This document shows positions 1 through 5,318 of a stretch of DNA of 7,380 bases, one piece after another; the first letter of the stretch is position 1, and every line of letters begins with the position of its first letter. The position numbers were made by a program, and so were the translations under genes. Under the pieces are notes generated by a model. It saw nothing but the letters and a program-made list of their open reading frames with translations. It did not search any database and was not told the origin of the DNA. The stretch comes from Actinomycetes bacterium (lineage in GTDB: Bacteria; Actinomycetota; Actinomycetes; S36-B12): the NCBI GenBank assembly GCA_030425745.1, contig JAUHZW010000103.1, forward strand, positions 1-7,380, written 5' to 3'.

Positions 1-190
1 GAAGCCACCGGGGCGACCGCCGGGACCACCCGGACCGCCGCCGGGACCACCCGGACCACGGCCGTAGCCGCCACCGGGACCACCCGGACCACGACCCTGA
101 CCACCGCCGGGACCACCCGGACGTCCGCCGGGACCACCGGGACGGCCGCCCGGGCCGCCGGGACCACGACCACCCGGACCAGCGGGACGC
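1..190 (-). repeat. Low-complexity Gly-Gly-Pro codon tract in infB
   Basis: Short imperfect units of GGTCCCGGCGGT type (seen on the plus strand as gggaccacc/ggaccgccg) repeat to the window edge. They encode a GPGG-rich tract broken by Arg, Gln and Tyr. This is coding low complexity in a disordered IF-2 linker, not an independent DNA repeat element. Arg residues regularly spaced in the Gly tract resemble RGG-type RNA-binding regions, but that reading is inference. Confidence 0.85.
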
Positions 191-813
191 TGCGGGCGGG
201 GCGGCATGGTGCCGGGATTGGGGCGCGGTGCACCCGGCACGGCGGGAGCGGGGCGGCCCATGCCGGAGCCGCCACCGGAGCTGAACGGATTGTTGCCCGG
301 ACGCGGACCTGCCGGGCGGCCCATGCCGGAGCCACCGCCGGAGCTGAACGGATTGTTGCCCGGACGCGGACCTGCCGGACGTGGGGCAGGCGTGGGAGTC
401 GGTGCAGCGCTGGCGGCCGGAGCCTCCGGCTCGGCGGGCGGCTCCGGGGCACTCGGCTCAGGGGCCGGCTCTGCCGCTGGAGCAGGCGCGGGGGTCGGTG
501 CAGGTGACGGCGTCGGGGTCGGCGCAGGTGCCGGGGCGTCACCGGCCGGCTCCGCGGGTGTCTCCGCGGGCGCCGCAGCCTCAGCGGGGGCCTCAGCGGC
601 CTTCTTCTTGGCCGGTGCCTTCTTCTTGGCGGGCGCCTTCGCCGCTCCCTCGGGGGCGGGTGGCATGGCCTCACGCAGACGGCGGGCGACGGGCGCCTCC
701 ACCGTGGACGAGGCGGACTTCACGAACTCGCCCTGCTCCTGCAGTTTGGCGAGGACTTCCTTGCTGGTTACCCCGAGCTCCTTGGCGAGCTCATGGACCC
801 GAACCTTCGACAC
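1..813 (-). CDS. infB: Translation initiation factor IF-2, amino-terminal part (runs off left edge)
   Basis: IF-2 is the GTPase that places initiator tRNA on the 30S subunit and promotes subunit joining. Only residues 1-271 are present; the G domain and the carboxy-terminal domains lie beyond position 1. Residues 1-50 form the IF2_N module (SKVRVHELAKELGVTSKEVL, then SASSTVEAPVARRLREA), which identifies the family. Next come two AKKKAP-type basic patches (about 59-73), a Pro/Ala/Thr-rich linker (about 74-145), two 21-residue repeats containing RPGNNPFSS (146-187), and a Gly/Pro/Arg-rich tract (about 205-271). This long disordered amino terminus is usual in actinobacterial IF-2. The start is GTG at 813-811, preceded by AGGAGAG in the leader, and the IF2_N homology begins immediately after it. 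It is the last gene in the window of the rimP-nusA-ylxR-infB operon. The family call is secure; only the size of the full protein is unknown. Confidence 0.96.
   Translation of the reverse strand, partial: MSKVRVHELAKELGVTSKEVLAKLQEQGEFVKSASSTVEAPVARRLREAMPPAPEGAAKAPAKKKAPAKKKAAEAPAEAAAPAETPAEPAGDAPAPAPTPTPSPAPTPAPAPAAEPAPEPSAPEPPAEPEAPAASAAPTPTPAPRPAGPRPGNNPFSSGGGSGMGRPAGPRPGNNPFSSGGGSGMGRPAPAVPGAPRPNPGTMPPRPQRPAGPGGRGPGGPGGRPGGPGGRPGGPGGGQGRGPGGPGGGYGRGPGGPGGGPGGPGGRPGGF
253..378 (-). repeat. 63-bp tandem duplication inside infB
   Basis: Two adjacent 63-bp units (about 253-315 and 316-378) are nearly identical. I see two substitutions, both in the GGAGCC(G/A)CC(A/G)CCGGAGC stretch. They encode two copies of a 21-residue unit running from RPAGPRPGNNPF to SSGGGSGMG, in frame. 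The near-identity at DNA level suggests a recent duplication. The GNNPF motif itself is commonly found in actinobacterial IF-2 linkers. Confidence 0.9.
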
Positions 814-827
814 AACTCTCCTGTCTT

Positions 828-851
828 GGTCCGGGCAGGGTGCTCCGGACC
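828..851 (-). promoter_or_regulatory. Hairpin immediately upstream of the infB ribosome binding site
   Basis: Perfect 7-bp inverted repeat GGTCCGG / CCGGACC (851-845 and 834-828 in the infB direction) with a 10-nt loop. It is followed by AAGACAGGAGAGTT and the GTG start. There is no U-tract, so it is not a canonical intrinsic terminator. Its position suggests it could affect access to the ribosome binding site or mRNA stability; that is inference. Confidence 0.45.
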
Positions 852-852
852 G

Positions 853-901
853 TCAGTGCCAGCGATACACGTTCATGCTCGCGTGCTCATGGGGTGTTCA
901 T
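853..901 (-). other. Chain of three ATGA-overlapping mini-ORFs upstream of infB
   Basis: Three very short frames follow each other through ATGA overlaps: MNTP (901-887), MSTRA (890-873) and MNVYRWH (876-853). The first ATG is preceded by GGGAG at 913-909 with a 7-nt spacer, a good ribosome binding site. The last stop (TGA, 853-855) lies 2 nt before the downstream hairpin. This geometry would allow ribosomes to re-initiate stepwise up to the infB leader, as in translational coupling or a leader-peptide control. It could equally be chance. No coding constraint can be judged for frames this short. Confidence 0.35.
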
Positions 902-923
902 CCTCGAACTCCCAGTCCGATGG

Positions 924-939
924 ACCGGCGGCTGCCGGT
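924..939 (-). other. Short perfect stem-loop after ylxR
   Basis: Inverted repeat ACCGGC-GGCT-GCCGGT on the plus strand, a 6-bp all-matched stem with a 4-nt loop, 40 nt past the ylxR stop. There is no T-run behind it. In DNA this GC-rich such stems arise easily, so its role is uncertain. Confidence 0.25.
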
Positions 940-979
940 GGTGGTCACGCGAGGCGGGTGCTCCGCGCGGTCGTGCATG

Positions 980-1273
980 TCACTCTCTCTGCAACGTCGA
1001 CACCCACTCCCGCAGAGCGGCGAGGTCCAGAGGACCTGCCACCCGAAGGGACCGGGTGAATGCCTTCGACCGCTCTGCGCGATCAAGGCACTGCTGGGTC
1101 GGGTGCACATGTGCTCCGCGACCGGGGAGTCGACGCCGGGGGTCGGGAACCGCGTTCCCTGCCTCGGCGACCACTCGGATCAGCTCCGATGCGTCAGCAC
1201 GCCCGCGACATCCGACGCACATGCGCTGGGGACCCGAGAGGCTGACCGCGCTCGAGTGTACCCCGCTGGGCAC
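980..1273 (-). CDS. ylxR: YlxR/RnpM family RNA-binding protein
   Basis: A small 97-residue protein of the YlxR family, encoded between nusA and infB in many bacteria. The Bacillus member has been linked to RNase P RNA (RnpM). Family signatures seen: GPQRMCVGCR (14-23), GRGAHVH (51-57), a further Cys at 62 (QQC) and KAFTRSLR (70-77), the usual basic surface. I chose the GTG at 1273-1271 as start. It lies 5 nt after the nusA stop, gives the normal family length of about 90-100 residues, and no ATG exists before the CVGC motif except the one inside RMCVGC. The frame stays open to 1378, but that extension lies within nusA and has no family resemblance. No good Shine-Dalgarno is visible, so translation probably depends on re-initiation after nusA. 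Confidence 0.9.
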   Translation of the reverse strand: MPSGVHSSAVSLSGPQRMCVGCRGRADASELIRVVAEAGNAVPDPRRRLPGRGAHVHPTQQCLDRAERSKAFTRSLRVAGPLDLAALREWVSTLQRE

Positions 1274-1278
1274 CGTGC

Positions 1279-2310
1279 TCAGTCCGCGGCCGGGGGCGCG
1301 TCGCCCTGCGGACCCGTCGGAGTCTCCGGCGACGCCTCGGGGGACGGAGCAGTATCCGGGCGGATGTCGATGCGCCAACCGGTCAGCCGCGCGGCGAGCC
1401 GGGCGTTCTGCCCCTCGCGGCCGATCGCGAGCGAGAGCTGGTAGTCGGGGACGATGACACGAGCGGCCCGAGCCACCGGGTCGACGATCTGGACGCCCGT
1501 GACCCGAGCGGGTGACAGCGCGTGGGCGATCATCTCGGCAGGATCGTCACTGCTGTCGACGATGTCGATCTTCTCGCCGTTGAGCTCGGACATCACCTGT
1601 CGCACTCGCTGCCCCATCGGCCCGATGCACGCGCCCTTGGCATTGACTCCGGGGACGTTCGACTTCACCGCGATCTTGGTGCGATGGCCCGCCTCGCGGG
1701 CGATGGCCGTGATCTCGACGGTGCCGTCGGCGATCTCGGGCACCTCGAGCGCGAACAGCTGCTTCACCAGGTTGGGGTGGGTGCGCGAGATGGTCACCTG
1801 CGGGCCCTTGAAGCCCTTGCGGACCCCCGTGACCACAGCCTTGACACGGGATCCGTGGGCGTACGACTCCCCCGGTGCCTGCTCCTCGGGCGGCAGGTTG
1901 GCCTCGACCTTGCCGATGTCGACCCGCACCATGCGCGGGTTGCTCGTCTGCTGCACCACGCCGGACACCAGATCGCCCTCGCGGCCGGTGAACTCGCTCA
2001 TGGTGACGTCACCCTCCGCCTCACGCAGGCGCGAGAGCAGCACCTGCTTGGCGGTCGTGGCGGCGATGCGCCCGAATCCCTCAGGGGTGTCATCGAACTC
2101 GCGCAGGACGACGCCGTCCTCGTCGGTCTCGGCGGCCCAGACCGTGACGTGCCCCGTCTTGCGGTCCAGGGTCACGCGTGACGTCTGGGTCGCGCCCTCG
2201 GTGCGGTGATAGGCCACGAGGAGGGCCTGCTCGATGCTCTCGACCACGAGGTCGAGGGACAGTTCCTTCTCGCGGACGAGAGCCTTCAGAGCGCTGACAT
2301 CGATATCCAT
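1279..2310 (-). CDS. nusA: Transcription termination/antitermination factor NusA
   Basis: NusA binds RNA polymerase near the RNA exit channel and modulates pausing, intrinsic termination and rRNA antitermination. The 343-residue protein has the short actinobacterial layout: polymerase-binding amino-terminal domain (1 to about 110, beginning MDIDVSALKALVREKEL), S1 domain (about 110-178, ending QVTISRTHP), KH1 with its GPMG loop (about 225-251, GACIGPMGQRVRQVM) and KH2 (about 284-317, with AIGREGQNARLAARLTGW). A Pro/Ala/Glu-rich tail (318-343) follows. The acidic repeats found at the carboxy end of enterobacterial NusA are absent, as expected here. The ATG at 2310 is preceded by GAGGAG (2321-2316), which forms the last two sense codons of rimP, so the two genes are translationally linked. 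The stop lies 5 nt before the ylxR start. Confidence 0.98.
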   Translation of the reverse strand: MDIDVSALKALVREKELSLDLVVESIEQALLVAYHRTEGATQTSRVTLDRKTGHVTVWAAETDEDGVVLREFDDTPEGFGRIAATTAKQVLLSRLREAEGDVTMSEFTGREGDLVSGVVQQTSNPRMVRVDIGKVEANLPPEEQAPGESYAHGSRVKAVVTGVRKGFKGPQVTISRTHPNLVKQLFALEVPEIADGTVEITAIAREAGHRTKIAVKSNVPGVNAKGACIGPMGQRVRQVMSELNGEKIDIVDSSDDPAEMIAHALSPARVTGVQIVDPVARAARVIVPDYQLSLAIGREGQNARLAARLTGWRIDIRPDTAPSPEASPETPTGPQGDAPPAAD

Positions 2311-2312
2311 GA

Positions 2313-2798
2313 CTACTCCTCACCGTCCTTGTCATCCTTGCGATTGAACTCCACCTGCACGACGGCTCGGGTGACATCGGCCACGGCCACCTCACGGGCC
2401 TCTCCGTCGACCTCCAGCACCACGGTCTCGTCATCGGGAACGTCCGTGATGCGGCCGTCGAACTCGGTGCCGTCGGAGAGCGTGACCCGGACGAGTCGCG
2501 TGAGCGCCCTGCGCCAGTGGCGCGGGAGGGTCAGCGGGCGGTCAACGCCCGGCGAGGTCACCTCGAGGACGAACGCACCGTCGATCGCGCGATCGAGCGG
2601 CGGGGCGTCCATGAGCTCGGAGACGCGCTGGCTGACTTGGGCCACGAGATCGAGGTCGACTCCCCCATCCCGGTCGATGACGACGCGGACGACGTGACGA
2701 CGGCCGGCCTTGGTGACGTCGATGTCCTCGAGGTCGACGCCGAGCTCGGTCAGGGGCGCCGAGAGACCGTCGAGCAACACTGTGCGTGGCGATGCCAT
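2313..2798 (-). CDS. rimP: Ribosome maturation factor RimP
   Basis: RimP assists maturation of the 30S subunit and acts in the cytoplasm on assembling pre-30S particles. The 161-residue length is normal. The family core VLEVTSPGVDRPLT is at residues 77-90. It is preceded by an alpha/beta amino-terminal domain (VVRVVIDRDGGVDLD, 36-50) and followed by the Sm-like carboxy-terminal domain (about 92-150, with VRVTLSDGTEFDGRI). A charged tail, KDDKDGEE, ends the protein. The start ATG at 2798 has a clear GGGAG at 2808-2804 with 5-nt spacing. It is the first gene of the rimP-nusA-ylxR-infB operon and is divergent from the lipoprotein gene at 2882; its stop lies 2 nt from the nusA start. Confidence 0.97.
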   Translation of the reverse strand: MASPRTVLLDGLSAPLTELGVDLEDIDVTKAGRRHVVRVVIDRDGGVDLDLVAQVSQRVSELMDAPPLDRAIDGAFVLEVTSPGVDRPLTLPRHWRRALTRLVRVTLSDGTEFDGRITDVPDDETVVLEVDGEAREVAVADVTRAVVQVEFNRKDDKDGEE

Positions 2799-2881
2799 GG
2801 GGTCTCCCGGTTCCTGTTGTGGTCGAGCTGTTGTGGTGAAGCGCTACATGAACTGTACCGAGCCCATGACATTCTTGGCGC
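2799..2881. promoter_or_regulatory. Divergent intergenic region between rimP and the lipoprotein gene
   Basis: This 83-nt gap must hold promoters for both directions or their near parts. On the rimP strand TACAGT (2857-2852) resembles an actinobacterial -10 box (TANNNT) and would give a leader of about 45 nt, but no good -35 is seen. Towards the lipoprotein gene no Shine-Dalgarno precedes the ATG at 2882, so a leaderless transcript is possible. A 10-bp direct repeat, CTGTTGTGGT, occurs twice (2814-2823 and 2828-2837), 14 bp apart, within the rimP leader. All assignments here are by eye. Confidence 0.4.
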
Positions 2882-3382
2882 ATGTCCGCCACGCCGCTGT
2901 CCAGCGCTCCGCGCCTGACGCGCCGCCAAGGGCTGGCGGCGCTCGGCCTGATCGGGCCGGTCGGCCTGCTGGCCGCCTGCTCATCCGACGACGAGGCCAC
3001 CCCGACAGCGACCATCGGCACCGATCCCGAGCCCGTGTCGCCGGACGCCACCGTGGCGGCTGAGGAGGCTCTTCTCATCGCTCACTACGACGCCGTCATC
3101 GAGACACTGCCGGAGGCGCAGAGCGACACCCGTGATGCACTGGCGGCACTGCGCGATCAGCATGTCGCGCACCGAGAGGCCCTCGGCGGTGGAGGCGAGC
3201 CGCTTCTCGATGATCTGCCCGAGAGCCCGACGATTGCCACGCTGAGTGCCGCCGAGAAGGCCGCCAGCAAGTCCCGCATCCGCTCCTGCGTGGATGCCTC
3301 CGACCCCGACCTCGCCCGAACGCTGGCCTTCATCGCCGCATCCGAGGCCTCGCATGTCCCTGCTCTGAAGGACCTCGCATGA
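2882..3382 (+). CDS. Tat-signal lipoprotein with ferritin-like helical domain
   Basis: A 166-residue predicted exported lipoprotein. Residues 13-33 form a signal with twin arginines (TRRQGLA, 13-19), a hydrophobic core (LAALGLIGPVGLL) and a lipobox ending LAAC with Cys33 as the likely lipidated residue, so it should sit on the outer face of the membrane. A short Thr/Pro-rich linker follows. The body (about 57-166) reads as four helices carrying spaced acid/His residues: Glu61/62 and His68; His94, His97 and Glu99; Glu155 and His158. That pattern resembles a ferritin-like bundle, but metal binding is inference. The ATG at 2882 places the signal correctly; no Shine-Dalgarno is visible before it. 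It overlaps the next gene by ATGA, so the two are translated together. Its substrate and role are unknown. Confidence 0.8.
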   Translation: MSATPLSSAPRLTRRQGLAALGLIGPVGLLAACSSDDEATPTATIGTDPEPVSPDATVAAEEALLIAHYDAVIETLPEAQSDTRDALAALRDQHVAHREALGGGGEPLLDDLPESPTIATLSAAEKAASKSRIRSCVDASDPDLARTLAFIAASEASHVPALKDLA

Positions 3383-3789
3383 CCCCGACGGAGGCGTGGT
3401 CGGCTGTCGTGGCCGGGGAGGACGCCGCGATCTACGCGTACTCCGTCGCCGGCGGTCGGGTGAGTGGTGGTGACCGCCGACGGGCGCTGTCAGGCCTGGA
3501 GGCCCATCGCCGCCGCCGTTCCCGTGCAGCGGCCATCGTGACGGCAGCCGGCGGCACTCCACCGGCCGGATCTCCCGCCTACGAGCTCCCCGACAACGTC
3601 GATCGAGCCCGCGCCGCCCGTCGAGTCATGGCGGATGTCGACGTGGCTCTGGTGCCCCTCTACGCAGATGCCGCTGCCATGAGCACGGCTGAGGATCGCC
3701 GGTGGGCGGCCCGCTGTGCCGCTGACTCGGCGACGAGCGCGGTGGCCTGGGGCCAGGAGCCGCAGGCCTTCCCCACTCCGCGCACCTAG
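3379..3789 (+). CDS. DUF4439 ferritin-like domain protein
   Basis: A 136-residue Ala/Arg-rich helical protein that I recognise as DUF4439-like, a ferritin-like family common in actinobacteria beside rimP/proS. Visible landmarks are the first helix AWSAVVAGEDAAIYAYSVAG (6-25, with Glu14 and Tyr19), a second with LEAHRRRRSRA (40-50), the PAYELP turn (66-71), a third and fourth helix, and the end AVAWGQEPQAFPT (121-133). No signal peptide or membrane segment is seen, so it is probably cytoplasmic, unlike its lipoprotein partner. The start overlaps the upstream stop (ATGA) and has GAAGGA (3367-3372) with a 6-nt spacer. Its stop is 13 nt from the convergent permease stop. The function is not established; the family assignment is from memory of motifs. 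Confidence 0.82.
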   Translation: MTPTEAWSAVVAGEDAAIYAYSVAGGRVSGGDRRRALSGLEAHRRRRSRAAAIVTAAGGTPPAGSPAYELPDNVDRARAARRVMADVDVALVPLYADAAAMSTAEDRRWAARCAADSATSAVAWGQEPQAFPTPRT

Positions 3790-3802
3790 GCCTCGCGCAG
3801 CG

Positions 3803-4588
3803 CTACGGGAGCAGATCCCAGGCGAGCCTGATGATCAGCACGCCGACGACGGCGAGGAACACCAGCCGCACGAACTCACTCCCGCGCCGGATCGCCATGC
3901 GGGCACCGATCACGCCGCCGACGACGTTTCCGACGGCCATGAGGCTGCCAAGAACCCACAGCACCGAACCGGTGGCCGCGAACACGACCATGGCGGCGGC
4001 ATTGGTACCGAGGTTGACGACCTTGGCCGTGGACGAGGCCTGCAGGAATGAGTACCCAAGCCCCCCGACGAGCACGATGAGCAGGAACGAGCCCGTCCCC
4101 GGGCCGAGCAGCCCGTCGTAGGCGCCGATCAGCAGACCTGCTCCGGTCGCGACGACGTAGTGGCGACGGCGACCCTGCCAGCGCAGCGACGTCTCCATCC
4201 CCATGCCGGGACGGACGAGGGTCCAGATCCAGACCACGACCAGCAGCACGACGATGACCGGGCGGAAGATGTCGGCCGGCAGATGGGTGGCGGTGATGGC
4301 ACCCACGGCGCTTCCCGCGATGGCCGCGATCACCATCGGCAGCGCCGTCCGAACATCGGGACGCACCCGCCGCGAGTAGGTCGCGGTCGCTGCCGCCGTC
4401 CCGGCGATGCTGGAGGCCTTGTTCGTCGCCAGAGCCTGCACCGGCTCGGCATCCGGCAGGGCGATGAACAGGGCCGGCAGCTGCAGCAGGCCGCCTCCCC
4501 CGGACACGGCATCGACCCAGCCCGCGGCCATCGCCACGGCGATGAGCAGGACGAGCGTGGGTGCGTCCGGCAGGCCGAAGGGGTCCAT
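3803..4588 (-). CDS. TauE/SafE (TSUP) family membrane permease
   Basis: A 261-residue integral membrane protein with about eight hydrophobic segments in two homologous halves, typical of the TSUP family (sulfite, sulfoacetate or other organic-anion exporters). Half-signatures seen: GWVDAVSGGGGLLQLPAL (23-40) followed by ATNK (54-57), and GAYDGLLGPGTGSF (155-168) followed by NLGTN (192-196). A basic cytoplasmic loop (QGRRRH, about 138-143) separates the halves. The substrate cannot be read from sequence; family names such as sulfite exporter should not be taken as function here. The start could be this ATG or the GTG directly before it (4591); neither has a strong Shine-Dalgarno. It begins 12-15 nt after the HAD hydrolase stop, which suggests co-transcription with proS and that gene. 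No terminator hairpin is visible after its stop. Confidence 0.92.
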   Translation of the reverse strand: MDPFGLPDAPTLVLLIAVAMAAGWVDAVSGGGGLLQLPALFIALPDAEPVQALATNKASSIAGTAAATATYSRRVRPDVRTALPMVIAAIAGSAVGAITATHLPADIFRPVIVVLLVVVWIWTLVRPGMGMETSLRWQGRRRHYVVATGAGLLIGAYDGLLGPGTGSFLLIVLVGGLGYSFLQASSTAKVVNLGTNAAAMVVFAATGSVLWVLGSLMAVGNVVGGVIGARMAIRRGSEFVRLVFLAVVGVLIIRLAWDLLP

Positions 4589-4603
4589 CACCGAACGATC
4601 CGG

Positions 4604-5317
4604 CTAGGACCAGGAATCGAGGATCCCGGGGATGTCGGCGAGCTCATGGGCCACCGCATCGGGACGGGCGGAGTCGTCCGGCACCTGCTCGGCCGGGATG
4701 TTCGAATGGGGGATCCAGATGGCCCGCATGCCGATCTGCTGCGCGCCGGCGACGTCGTCCCACAGCCGGTCGCCGACGTAGACGGCCTCGTCCGGTGCGA
4801 CAGCCAGGGCTTCGACGACCGTCGTGAAGGCATCCGCGTGCGGCTTCGCGATCGGCATCTCCGAGGTGTAGAAGGCGACGTCGATCAGGTCGTCGAGATC
4901 ATCACGCTGGAACACCTCGCGATGGTGACTGCTGGGCCACATCGTGTTGCTCAGCACCCCGATCCGCAGACCCCGGCCACGCAGGACCTCGAAGAGGGGC
5001 CGCGCCTGGGGGTCGGCGATGGTGTGCGGATCCCAGAAGTCCAGATAGCAGCCGAGGGCCCGCAGATGGCGGGCGCCCGTGATGTCGATGCCCTCGTCGA
5101 GGAACACCTGATCGAGGGCACCCGCGCTCTGCGCTCCCTGACTCTCGCGCTGCACAGCCCACCGCGAGATCTCCGCCTCGGCGAGGCGATGCGCGAGGGC
5201 GCTCGCGTGCTCGGGGTCGTACGTCTCGGCGTAGGCGTACCACTGCGCCACGAGGTCGATGTCGTGCCAGGGCGTCAGCGTGCCGCCCCAGTCGAAGACC
5301 ACCGCTCGGATCGCCAT
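4604..5317 (-). CDS. HAD-superfamily hydrolase (subfamily IA-like)
   Basis: A 237-residue soluble HAD-fold protein, probably a phosphatase of unknown substrate. The motifs are in order: motif I FDWGGTLTPW (8-17, nucleophile Asp9), motif II VLSNT (Ser123), motif III AKPH (Lys158) and motif IV VGDRLWDD (Asp183, Asp187/188). A helical cap lies between motifs I and II (about 18-105). The second Asp of the usual DxDGT is Gly11 here. Many HAD proteins of the DxGGT type share this, but it removes the standard general acid/base, so catalytic activity is not guaranteed. The ATG at 5317 follows the proS stop as TGA-C-ATG, so translation is probably coupled to proS. The permease gene follows after 12-15 nt. 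The family call is firm; the reaction is unknown. Confidence 0.92.
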   Translation of the reverse strand: MAIRAVVFDWGGTLTPWHDIDLVAQWYAYAETYDPEHASALAHRLAEAEISRWAVQRESQGAQSAGALDQVFLDEGIDITGARHLRALGCYLDFWDPHTIADPQARPLFEVLRGRGLRIGVLSNTMWPSSHHREVFQRDDLDDLIDVAFYTSEMPIAKPHADAFTTVVEALAVAPDEAVYVGDRLWDDVAGAQQIGMRAIWIPHSNIPAEQVPDDSARPDAVAHELADIPGILDSWS

Positions 5318-5318
5318 G

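Larger units (their letters stand above)
814..979 (-). promoter_or_regulatory. infB leader region between ylxR and infB
   Basis: This 166-nt stretch carries no full-length gene. Reading in the infB direction it holds a small stem-loop (939-924), a GGGAG Shine-Dalgarno at 913-909, three overlapping mini-ORFs (901-853), a 7-bp hairpin (851-828) and the infB ribosome binding site AGGAGAG just before the GTG at 813. I see no convincing -35/-10 pair, so infB probably relies at least partly on transcription from upstream. The other intergenic gaps in this operon are 2 and 5 nt, so the length of this one stands out. Confidence 0.5.

Noticed and set aside
1..200. Repeat array resembling a CRISPR or minisatellite
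   Set aside because: The units are short, irregular, in frame with infB and encode a Gly/Pro-rich linker. There are no uniform repeats or unique spacers.
206..1457. Long plus-strand ORFs (412 and 358 codons) opposite infB, ylxR and nusA
   Set aside because: They are antisense shadows of high-GC genes. Their translations are Gly/Ala/Arg-rich noise without domain motifs, and they run across three genes on the other strand, all with clear family signatures.
2542..3078. 178-codon minus-strand ORF crossing rimP and the divergent lipoprotein gene
   Set aside because: It runs through rimP in another frame and through the intergenic region and lipoprotein gene antisense. The product is low-complexity Arg/Ser with no motif.
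3775..3815. Possible bidirectional terminator between the convergent stops
   Set aside because: The 13-nt gap and its flanks contain short palindromes (CCTAGG, AGGCCT) but no stem of useful length and no T-run.
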